A stretch of DNA of 6,734 nt from positions 1-6,734 of the forward strand of contig CALCUN010000071.1 in the NCBI GenBank assembly GCA_937906975.1. The letters are read 5' to 3'. The notes beneath the pieces are model-generated. The model was given only the letters and a program-made list of their open reading frames with translations. It was not told the origin of the DNA and ran no database searches. Made by a program: the position numbers and the translations under genes. The DNA comes from an uncultured Bacteroidales bacterium (GTDB lineage: Bacteria; Bacteroidota; Bacteroidia; Bacteroidales; P3). Below, one piece after another: positions 1 through 5,807 of this stretch (the first letter of the stretch is position 1; each line of letters opens with the position of its first letter).

Positions 1-498
1 GATAAAGTTGACCTCACTGATCTGCTTGAGGTCGGTACCAGGAGCCACGGTCATGCGGGCCACCACACCAGCCTCGTCCTCTACGGCACGTAACGATACG
101 CTACCCTGAGCCTTATCCTGGTCGTCGGTGAGGTTGTAATCATAACCACCCTCAACCTTGATAAGATTATTTTCCTTACCCTGTGCCACCCAGCCGAGGA
201 AGATATTCTCTGCTATGTCATAAGTGGAAACAGGCAATGAGATCACATCGGGCCGAGACTCGTCGAGGGACTTGCCATAGACTCTACGGATGATTTCACC
301 ATCGGTATCTACCACCACGAGGCTTCCCTGCAACCATTCCAGTGCGTCATAGGACGTAATGGCTATTTGGTCCTCATCCGACTTTGGGTCATGCTGCTGT
401 TTGTCATTGGGCTTGATCTCGTCATCGTCGTTACTACAAGAGGTCAATGGCGCCACGATGGCCATTGCCAGGAATAAAAATATCCAATTCTTTTTCAT
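1..498 (-). CDS. Predicted surface lipoprotein, 3' end cut off by the window edge (tandem paralogue A)
   Basis: An open frame of 166 codons starts at the ATG whose complement is 496-498 and runs off the left edge, so the C-terminal part is missing. The protein begins MKKNWI, has a hydrophobic segment and a lipobox ending LTSC with the cysteine at residue 21, so signal peptidase II processing is expected. The acidic stretch SNDDDE follows the cysteine; such stretches mark surface-exposed lipoproteins in Bacteroidota, so an outer-surface location is inferred. By eye about 60% of the visible residues match the lipoprotein encoded just upstream, including YDALEWLQGSLVVVD, GGYDYNLTD and LKQISEV. 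The start is fixed by this alignment. It lies 38 bp after the stop of that paralogue, with no obvious promoter between, so co-transcription is likely. I do not recognise the family beyond a Bacteroidales-type lipoprotein. Confidence 0.85.
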   Translation of the reverse strand, partial: MKKNWIFLFLAMAIVAPLTSCSNDDDEIKPNDKQQHDPKSDEDQIAITSYDALEWLQGSLVVVDTDGEIIRRVYGKSLDESRPDVISLPVSTYDIAENIFLGWVAQGKENNLIKVEGGYDYNLTDDQDKAQGSVSLRAVEDEAGVVARMTVAPGTDLKQISEVNFI

Positions 499-536
499 GT
501 CCATTCTATACTATATTATAATGGTTCTACAGATTA

Positions 537-1610
537 TTACTCGTTGTAGGGCGGAATGATGTGGATGTGCATGTAGCGGTATGTGTGCTGAGTACTTCCC
601 TTTGCTTCCTTAATCTCGCCCTTTTTACTGTCTAAATCCAAAAATTTAATTCTATTGGTTTTAGAGTTGTAAGCGTTGAGCAAGAACTCGTCGTTGCCTG
701 TACATCCTGTTACAAACCATCGGCAATTCCATTGATATCCCAGGTCATCCATATAGTTCTGCATATTTTTCCAGAACGTACGGTTGTTGTTGTGGAAGTT
801 GAGCACCATCTCTGCTTCGTCTTCTGTAGGAAGATAGAGATGGGCGTCTTGCTCGAAATAACGATAGGGTTCCGGATGTCGCGTCATGCTGTTAGAGTCA
901 GGACAGAGCCACACCAAAATACCCTCTTTACCATCGGTATTGCTTTGAATACAATAGAAAGACAGAAGGCTTAATTCTGGTTTTTTCAAATAAAGTTCCA
1001 GATTCCAACCGCCTTCGTCAACCGTTTCCCAAACTAATTCATAATCATATCTTTTGTATATCTTGCCAGCTTCTACCATAGGAATGTCATCATTCTCGGG
1101 CCAGAAGTCAGAGGCAATAAACTTAACTTCACTGATTTGCTTCAAGGCTGTACCTTCTGCCACACTCATGCGTGCTATCATGCCAGCCTCGCCCTCTTCG
1201 GCACGGAATGATACGCTGCCCTGTCCGTTTCCTTCGGCATCGGTGAGGTTGTAGTCATAACCACCGTCGACCTGGGTCGCTTCCTTTCCCGGTGCCACCC
1301 AGTTGAGGAAGAGCGTTTCCGCTGCGGTGTAGTCTTTAACAGGTATTGAAATTACAGTAGGCTGAGATTCTTCAAGTACCTTACCACGGACTCTTCTGAA
1401 TACTTCATTGTTCTTGTCTACCACAACAAGACTACCTTGAAGCCATTCCAAAGCATCGTATGCCACTACGGCTACTTGGTCTTTTTCTGCGTCTGTTTCT
1501 TGCTCGCCTGTCTCAGGCTTAGGCACATTGTCGTCATCATTGTCACAAGAGGTCAACGGCATCGCTGTGATAACCATTGACAGGAATAAGTAAATCCAAT
1601 TCTTTTTCAT
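537..1610 (-). CDS. Predicted surface lipoprotein of unknown function (tandem paralogue B)
   Basis: A complete 357-residue protein. Residues 1-22 form a lipoprotein signal ending PLTSC with the cysteine at 22. The next residues, DNDDDN, are acidic, as in lipoprotein export signals of Bacteroidota, which suggests anchoring on the outer face of the outer membrane. The mature part has no membrane segment. Its first half (about residues 50-165) is shared with the downstream paralogue. The second half contains aromatic-rich stretches (ELVWETVDEGGW, RYFEQDAHLYLP, WNCRWFVTGC) and ends HIHIIPPYNE; no catalytic motif is evident. It is the middle gene of a minus-strand run, 91 bp after the CarboxypepD-domain gene and 38 bp before the second copy. 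I see no TAnnTTTG box in either gap, so expression probably depends on the promoter at 2844-2875. I do not recognise a function; a binding or surface-structure role is only a guess. Confidence 0.88.
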   Translation of the reverse strand: MKKNWIYLFLSMVITAMPLTSCDNDDDNVPKPETGEQETDAEKDQVAVVAYDALEWLQGSLVVVDKNNEVFRRVRGKVLEESQPTVISIPVKDYTAAETLFLNWVAPGKEATQVDGGYDYNLTDAEGNGQGSVSFRAEEGEAGMIARMSVAEGTALKQISEVKFIASDFWPENDDIPMVEAGKIYKRYDYELVWETVDEGGWNLELYLKKPELSLLSFYCIQSNTDGKEGILVWLCPDSNSMTRHPEPYRYFEQDAHLYLPTEDEAEMVLNFHNNNRTFWKNMQNYMDDLGYQWNCRWFVTGCTGNDEFLLNAYNSKTNRIKFLDLDSKKGEIKEAKGSTQHTYRYMHIHIIPPYNE

Positions 1611-1701
1611 AAATTTATTGTTTCTCTATAATCTTTTCTTGGAATGAGAGTCGCTTAACCGTCACTTAAAATTAATGCGTCCTTGGTTTATTTTTATTTG
1701 C

Positions 1702-2808
1702 TTATTTCTGCTTGCCACTCTCGGCTTTCGCACGTTCCACCAGTCGCCGGGTAGCCTCGTTCAATGGAGGGACATTAGAGGGAATTACAAACTTTACATC
1801 TGTAGGCTTGTTCTTGTAAGCTTCCTTGGCCTCCTCCTTGGAAAGAAATTCGCGGTCTACAACGTACAATTCATCCAAGCAACGGATGAGAACGGGCTTG
1901 TCGGATTTCAACACCTTGCGGAGAAATTTCCCCCTACCGTCTGCTTGTATGACTATACTGCTTTCCAACAAGTCCTTCGGCTGATAGACTCCCTTGTCAT
2001 TTACACGATAAACTTGGGTAACATAAGCTTGATTGATATCCATAGTAAAGCCTAAAAGTTTGAACGGCCAGGGAGATATTTTATGTTCTTTAGTATCTGC
2101 CAAAGCGTCCACGATCATGGAAAAAGTCTGGTCGTTCTGCTTTACAATGAGCGATATGCCCGACTTTCCTGGCTCTTCATGAAGTTTGGTGGTGTTTCCG
2201 GATTCCTTGAAGGATTTAGGGGTAGGAATCTCGTTGTCTATCGGTTCAAAGATGGTTGCCATGGAAGGGAACATTGTTTCCGGATCGGTAGAGATGCTGT
2301 CTTTGCCGAATAGCTGAAAATGCGCATACTGGCGGCTTTTGAGTATGCGTAACTTTGAACTTCCCCCAAATTTCGCATCTTTCGAAGTGGGAACAAAACG
2401 GTCGGCCATGTGTTCTATGAAGAAGGTTACGGTGTCGCTCTCGTTACTCATGCTGAAATATTCCCGCACATAGAAAGTCTGCTTCAGAATGTTGCGCTTG
2501 ACTGGGACAACCACCACCTCGCCCATGTCATGGTAAACGGGTGTCATCTCCCAAGACTTGTCTTCCGGGCGACCAATGACAAGCGGCTCGTAACCCATGC
2601 AACGAATGGTAATGGGGTAGTCGGCATCGGGAATCTGGGAGAAGCCTCCGTCTTTTCCGGTCAGCCCTATCACATTTCCGGCAGCATCAAAGATTGAGGC
2701 TGTGGAAACCGGCAGGCGGTCTAAGGCATCAATGACACGCCTTTGTGCTGCAATGGGAAGAGTGGCTAACATTGCCACCATTAAAAGAAGAAAAAATTTG
2801 TTCGACAT
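1702..2808 (-). CDS. Exported protein with N-terminal carboxypeptidase-regulatory-like domain
   Basis: A 368-residue protein. Residues 1-21 look like a signal peptide with likely cleavage in PIAA|Q, so export to the periplasm or outer membrane is expected. Residues about 24-80 resemble the CarboxypepD_reg-like beta-sandwich found at the start of TonB-dependent transporters and other Bacteroidota envelope proteins: a conserved pattern around ASIFDAAGNVIGLTGKDGGF followed by ITIRCMGYEPLVI. The rest (about 81-368) lacks a TonB plug or a barrel of sufficient length, so it is not a SusC-type receptor. It ends in a charged helix, ATRRLVERAKAESGKQK. This is the first gene of the minus-strand run with the two lipoproteins, 72 nt of leader from the ATG to the outer edge of the -33 element. 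Family and substrate are not recognised. The start codon is supported by the signal peptide directly after it. Confidence 0.85.
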   Translation of the reverse strand: MSNKFFLLLMVAMLATLPIAAQRRVIDALDRLPVSTASIFDAAGNVIGLTGKDGGFSQIPDADYPITIRCMGYEPLVIGRPEDKSWEMTPVYHDMGEVVVVPVKRNILKQTFYVREYFSMSNESDTVTFFIEHMADRFVPTSKDAKFGGSSKLRILKSRQYAHFQLFGKDSISTDPETMFPSMATIFEPIDNEIPTPKSFKESGNTTKLHEEPGKSGISLIVKQNDQTFSMIVDALADTKEHKISPWPFKLLGFTMDINQAYVTQVYRVNDKGVYQPKDLLESSIVIQADGRGKFLRKVLKSDKPVLIRCLDELYVVDREFLSKEEAKEAYKNKPTDVKFVIPSNVPPLNEATRRLVERAKAESGKQK

Positions 2809-2843
2809 CTTTACGCGTATGTGTTTTTATAACTTTATTTTTG

Positions 2844-2875
2844 CAAAGATATCTTTTTTCTCTGAAAGCCTCAAA
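2844..2875 (-). promoter_or_regulatory. Bacteroidota-type promoter (-33 TTTG, -7 TATCTTTG) of the envelope operon
   Basis: On the minus strand TTTG (complement of 2872-2875) is followed after 20 nt by TATCTTTG (complement of 2844-2851). This matches the known Bacteroidota primary-sigma pattern TTTG, about 19-20 nt, TAnnTTTG. It lies about 35 nt before the ATG of the 1702-2808 gene, leaving a short AT-rich leader, and is the only clear promoter for the three minus-strand genes. Confidence 0.75.
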
Positions 2876-2882
2876 CTTTGAA

Positions 2883-2906
2883 GTCCTACATTTTGTCCTA
2901 CATTTG
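2883..2906. repeat. Two tandem 12-bp repeats just upstream of the envelope-operon promoter
   Basis: GTCCTACATTTT (2883-2894) is followed directly by GTCCTACATTTG (2895-2906), 11 of 12 bases identical. Relative to the minus-strand promoter the pair begins 7 bp upstream of the -33 element, the usual place for an activator site. That a regulator binds here is inference; no regulator gene is in the window. Confidence 0.5.
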
Positions 2907-2912
2907 GCTCTT

Positions 2913-3218
2913 TTATATATAAAAATGGTAAATGTAGACCGATTTGTATACAGAAAAGTATTCTACAATATTACTTGGATATGGAATGCAAAAATATAAA
3001 AATGGTGGAAATCTTAAAAAAGCTAAAAATATTCCTGATATTATTAGTGTGAATATTAAACTTATCATGGTGGAATATTTGATTGTTGTATCAAAGTTTT
3101 TTGCATTTTTTGCACCATAACGGATGTCAACATACTTTTTTCTTGCAACAAGTGCAAGAGCTGCAGTTGGAATTGCAAAACCTAAAAATTTCTTTGTGCT
3201 TTTGAATAAAAAATTTAT
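2913..3218 (-). pseudogene. Truncated gene fragment, possible membrane protein C-terminus
   Basis: The minus strand has 101 sense codons and a stop (complement of 2913-2915) but no ATG near the 5' end. The frame instead abuts, in the same phase, the TAG that closes the acetyltransferase remnant at 3219-3320. The translation reads like a real membrane protein: a hydrophobic segment around FLGFAIPTAALALVA, a hydrophilic stretch ARKKYVDIRYGAKNAKNFD, then a second membrane segment around MISLIFTLIISGIFLAFLRF. The tail is aromatic-rich. I do not recognise the family. The missing start suggests that the 5' part was lost in the rearrangement that placed the acetyltransferase tail beside it. In such AT-rich DNA a chance open frame remains possible, and the opposite strand also has a shorter open frame here. 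Confidence 0.35.
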
Positions 3219-3320
3219 CTAATAAACAAGATTTAATTCCTTTTGTAATAGTTCAAGAAATCTTGCACCATCACCTCCGTCCATTTGAACGTGATGAAAT
3301 TGAAAAGAGATTGGAAGAAC
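3219..3320 (-). pseudogene. Remnant of the 3' end of a CatA-like acetyltransferase gene
   Basis: The minus strand encodes 33 residues up to a TAG (complement of 3219-3221), including LPISFQFHHVQMDGG and ARFLELLQKE. This is the active-site block of the chloramphenicol acetyltransferase family: HHxxxDG, where the second histidine is catalytic and the aspartate structural. Only the last part of the gene is present; an in-frame TAA (complement of 3321-3323) lies immediately upstream. The same block lies at 6637-6734 in what appears to be the intact gene. One mismatch between the copies (3264 versus 6679) changes GCA to GCG, synonymous in this frame but Leu/Ser in the opposite-strand frame, which supports the minus strand as the coding strand. 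The tails then diverge (KELNLVY here, KEIKKA there). Confidence 0.75.
3237..3319. repeat. Left copy of an 83-bp direct repeat flanking the RloA-RloB cassette
   Basis: It aligns without gaps to 6652-6734 with 81 of 83 bases identical; the mismatches are 3240/6655 and 3264/6679. The copies are in the same orientation with a period of 3415 bp. Left of 3237 the similarity stops. Right of 3319 the comparison is limited by the end of the window, so the repeat may be longer. It consists of acetyltransferase coding sequence. Confidence 0.92.
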
Positions 3321-3346
3321 TTAACTTTTAAACAATCAAAAGTTGA
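3321..3346. other. Inverted repeat at the inner edge of the left direct repeat
   Basis: TTAACTTTT (3321-3329) and AAAAGTTGA (3338-3346) can pair as a 9-bp stem with one T-G pair and an 8-nt loop. It begins right next to the end of the detectable direct repeat and runs into the first 22-bp repeat. It could be a terminator relic, a protein site or chance in AT-rich DNA. Confidence 0.3.
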
Positions 3347-3425
3347 TAAAATATCAATCAAGTATAGACAAAATATCAATTAAGTATAGACAAAACATCA
3401 ATCAAAAATTGACAAAACATCAACA
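3338..3425. repeat. Four tandem 22-bp repeats (iteron- or operator-like)
   Basis: The units are 3338-3359, 3360-3381, 3382-3403 and 3404-3425. Units 2 and 3 differ at only two positions, while units 1 and 4 are more diverged. The shared core is GACAAAAyATCAAy, varying to GATAAAATATCAAT in unit 1. Unit 1 contains a perfect 15-bp palindrome, TTGATA-AAA-TATCAA (3343-3357), and the other units keep a degenerate version. A spacing of exactly 22 bp, two helical turns, would place bound proteins on one face of the DNA. There are no spacers, so it is not a CRISPR array. It lies about 200 bp upstream of the RloA-like gene. Confidence 0.8.
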
Positions 3426-3545
3426 TATAATATATAATAAATAATAAAAATAAAAAAAAGAAACTAAAAAATAGCAACAAGCATGTAAAAAAAAACTTTC
3501 ATGAATGTTAGATGTTGTAAATAATAATATAAAAACAATGTTTTT
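3426..3545. other. AT-rich low-complexity stretch without a gene
   Basis: Almost entirely A and T with A-runs on the plus strand, and no open frame of interest on either strand. It separates the 22-bp repeats from the promoter of the RloA-like gene. Together with the repeats it resembles the AT-rich DNA beside iterons or in leader regions, but nothing specific can be assigned. Confidence 0.4.
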
Positions 3546-3564
3546 TGTGTGAAAATTTCACGCA
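3546..3564. promoter_or_regulatory. Operator-like palindrome upstream of the RloA-like gene
   Basis: GTGAAA (3549-3554), a central A, and TTTCAC (3556-3561) form a perfect 13-bp palindrome. After one mismatch on each side it extends to TG...CA, giving 19 bp. It covers the place where a -33 element would sit for the -7 box at 3580-3587, so a bound protein could block transcription. No repressor gene is in the window. Confidence 0.5.
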
Positions 3565-3587
3565 TTAAATATTATTATTTATTTTTG
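3556..3587 (+). promoter_or_regulatory. Probable promoter of the RloA-RloB operon
   Basis: TATTTTTG (3580-3587) fits the Bacteroidota -7 consensus TAnnTTTG and is followed by CAAAG, as at the promoter of the minus-strand operon. A weak -33 element, TTTC (3556-3559), sits 20 nt upstream, the same spacing as in that promoter. The ATG at 3621 is 33 nt downstream. The weak -33 may mean an activator is needed or expression is low. Confidence 0.55.
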
Positions 3588-3620
3588 CAAAGAATTATTA
3601 ACTATCTTATTTAAATATTT

Positions 3621-4943
3621 ATGTTACTTCGTTTAATTTTAAAGAACTTTCTTTCATTTGATGATGAAATGCAGTTTGATATGTTTCCTAATATGAAACG
3701 AACTTTGTTGTCTAATCATATTTACAAACAACATAGTGTTCCTCTTTTAAAACAAGCTGCAATTTATGGTCCAAATGCGGGAGGAAAATCTAATTTAGTT
3801 AAAGCTTTAGAGTTTTTACGAGCATTTGTTATAAATAAGGATTTTTTAAAAAATCTTGAAATAGAAAAATTCTATTATCTTTTAAAAAACGATGCAAAAA
3901 AAGAACCTATATCACTATCAATAGAGTTTTTTGCTCAAAAACAAAGAAAATACCTCTTTTATGAAATAGAAGTAACTACAGAATCTATAAAAAAAGAATG
4001 TCTTTACGAGTCTGTTCCAGAGAAAGGTGAACTTAATTTAGTATATAAAAGAGAATTAAAAGAAGTTAATTTTAGCAAAGAAGTTGATGATAAAACTAAC
4101 GAAATAACTAAAATGATGTTAGCTAAAAATCCTTTATCTTCTCTTTTATCTATTTATGATGAAATACCTCTATTATCTCCTGATCCAAGATGTAAAACTG
4201 CAATAAAATGGTTTAAAGAAAATTTGGAAATCATAGGTATACATTCTTTTTCTCCATTATTGATTGACTTGTTAAGAAAAAATGAGGAAATCATGTCATT
4301 TGTTAGTAAACTTGTCAATAAATTAGATATAGGAGTTTCTGGTTTAAATATTCAAGAAACAGATTTTGATACTTGGGCTCAGACTCATTTAAATATGGCT
4401 AAAAAAATATCTAATGATTTAGATGATATTAAATCTTTATCATTAAATGAAAATAATACTCCCGTTTTGTCTATTGATATAGAAAATGGAATTAAAAAAG
4501 TATATCAATTGATTTTTAATAATATGGGTAAGAATGGCTTTAAAGGTTATTTTGAACCTAATATGCAATCTGATGGTACATTACGTGCTTTAACTTTATT
4601 GCCAGCTCTTTATTATGCTTGTAAAGGAAAAATAGTTGTTGTTGATGAAATAAATTTATGTTTGAGCCCAACAATGGTAAAAGGTATTGTAGAGTATTTT
4701 GCTAACAATGATACTTCTTATGGTCAATTCATTTTTACTACTCATGACACGCAACTTTTAGATGAAGAAAGTATTTTACGCTCTGATGAAATTTGGATTG
4801 TAGATAAACGTGAGGGAGCTTCTATTTTATATACTCACAATGATTTTAAAGAACATCATACAATTTCAAGACTGAGAGGCTATAACGAAGGTCGCTATGG
4901 AGGGATACGTTTTGTAAAACTAAACGATTATGATAATCAATAG
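3621..4943 (+). CDS. RloA/AbiLi-like AAA-family ATPase of a phage-defence pair
   Basis: A 440-residue ABC/SMC-type ATPase of the AAA_15/AAA_21 group. Residues 1-18 are the usual N-terminal strand and FxSF motif (LILKNFLSFDDE). Walker A is GPNAGGKS at 50-57. A signature-like QSDGTLRAL lies at 316-324, Walker B KIVVVDEI at 337-344 with D342 and E343, and the switch histidine in TTHDTQLL at 373-380. The C-terminus DEIWIVDKREGAS...GRYGGI (389-429) is typical of RloA- and AbiLi-like ATPases that pair with a RloB protein. The region between Walker A and the signature (about 60-315) is the insert that varies in this group. The block after Walker B reads DEINLCLSP where relatives usually have DEIDxSLHP. 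The gene overlaps the next by 14 bp, so the two are co-translated and probably act together. By analogy with AbiL-like systems it would sense infection; this is inferred. Confidence 0.88.
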   Translation: MLLRLILKNFLSFDDEMQFDMFPNMKRTLLSNHIYKQHSVPLLKQAAIYGPNAGGKSNLVKALEFLRAFVINKDFLKNLEIEKFYYLLKNDAKKEPISLSIEFFAQKQRKYLFYEIEVTTESIKKECLYESVPEKGELNLVYKRELKEVNFSKEVDDKTNEITKMMLAKNPLSSLLSIYDEIPLLSPDPRCKTAIKWFKENLEIIGIHSFSPLLIDLLRKNEEIMSFVSKLVNKLDIGVSGLNIQETDFDTWAQTHLNMAKKISNDLDDIKSLSLNENNTPVLSIDIENGIKKVYQLIFNNMGKNGFKGYFEPNMQSDGTLRALTLLPALYYACKGKIVVVDEINLCLSPTMVKGIVEYFANNDTSYGQFIFTTHDTQLLDEESILRSDEIWIVDKREGASILYTHNDFKEHHTISRLRGYNEGRYGGIRFVKLNDYDNQ

Positions 4944-5751
4944 AAAACTTAGCTATGGCAAGGAATCAAAAGAATTAGATTTAAATTCAGAAATAAATAC
5001 TGAAATTAAATTTAATCCTATAAATTCAGAATCACAAAGTAATGTTAAAAGTTTAGATGGATATGAAAAAACAGATGGAGAACTTTCTTATAGTATTATG
5101 CTGGTAATTTCAGGAGGAGAAACAAGAGAAAGAAACTTTCTTAAAGAGCTTGAGAAAAATTCACATTCATTAAGAGTTAAATTTATTAGTGAAGATCAAC
5201 AAGGATTAGACCCAGATCAAATGCAAGAAGAATGGGAAAAAATAAAAAAAGATAATCGTTTTGAATTTAATGGTAGTACACATACTCTTCTTGATGATGA
5301 TAAAGTATATTTGGTTAGTGATGTTGATGAATTTTATAATAAATTGAAAAAAAACGTTCCTAAGGAAACAAGAGCTCAATGGATTATTAGTAATCCTTGT
5401 TTTGAGATTTGGCTTTATTATTGTTATAAAAATGAACTTGAAACCGATTTAAAAGAGTTAGAAAGTTTAGAAGTTAAAAACAGAAGTCAAAAATTGAAAA
5501 ATCTTCTCGATGTCAAAATTTCAGGAGGAGCAAACCCTTGTAAAGCTTTTTTTTGCATGGAAACAGGTATTTCTAATAGTAAACCTCATTATTGTGAAGA
5601 CGAAAACAATATTCCTAAACTTTATGCCACTAAAATGTATGAAATGGCAGAATATATAATTAATACGTTGAATAAAAATGACAACGAATATGGTAAACTT
5701 CTTGAATTAAAAAAACAATGGCGAGAAAAATGGCGAGAAAAAAAAACATAA
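4930..5751 (+). CDS. RloB-family protein with TOPRIM-like fold, partner of the upstream ATPase
   Basis: A 273-residue protein. Residues 1-52 are a hydrophilic, Asn/Ser/Glu-rich N-terminal extension. The RloB-type core follows: LVISGGETRERNF (58-70), YLVSDVDEF (127-135, D131 and D133) and the hallmark SNPCFEIWLYY (154-164). The C-terminus is lysine-rich and predicted helical (WREKWREKKT). RloB proteins are TOPRIM-like and are the presumed effector nucleases of RloA/RloB and AbiL-type defence pairs. The first motif differs from the usual CEGEKTE: the glutamate aligned with the first acidic TOPRIM residue is glycine here, although E64 is nearby. The ATG at 4930 overlaps the ATPase gene by 14 bp. 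The next ATG, at 5098, would cut into the first core strand, so 4930 is preferred. Family assignment is fairly sure; nuclease activity is inferred. Confidence 0.82.
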   Translation: MIINRKLSYGKESKELDLNSEINTEIKFNPINSESQSNVKSLDGYEKTDGELSYSIMLVISGGETRERNFLKELEKNSHSLRVKFISEDQQGLDPDQMQEEWEKIKKDNRFEFNGSTHTLLDDDKVYLVSDVDEFYNKLKKNVPKETRAQWIISNPCFEIWLYYCYKNELETDLKELESLEVKNRSQKLKNLLDVKISGGANPCKAFFCMETGISNSKPHYCEDENNIPKLYATKMYEMAEYIINTLNKNDNEYGKLLELKKQWREKWREKKT

Positions 5752-5807
5752 AGCAGAAAATTAGTGTCAATATAGGGAACTAACAAATTTTAAAAAAAAC
5801 AAGAAAA

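Noticed and set aside
1611..1701. Independent promoter or terminator between the exported protein gene and the first lipoprotein gene
   Set aside because: No TAnnTTTG box and only a weak, interrupted inverted repeat were found.
1675..2697. Several plus-strand open frames (1675-2055, 2083-2313, 2410-2697)
   Set aside because: They are antisense to the exported CarboxypepD-domain protein and show no family features.
2745..2999. Plus-strand open frame of 84 codons across the promoter region
   Set aside because: It overlaps the start of the minus-strand gene and its well-formed promoter, and shows no recognisable domain.
3240..3330. Plus-strand open frame through the direct repeat, ending EKRLEELNF and a stop
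   Set aside because: It looks protein-like, but the internal mismatch between the copies is synonymous on the minus strand and changes Leu to Ser on the plus strand, and the minus frame carries the acetyltransferase HHxxxDG motif.
3338..3425. CRISPR array
   Set aside because: The 22-bp units follow one another directly with no spacers and no cas gene is present.
5098..5751. Alternative RloB start at 5098
   Set aside because: It would remove part of the first core strand before the GGETRE motif, while the start at 4930 gives a typical short overlap with the upstream gene.
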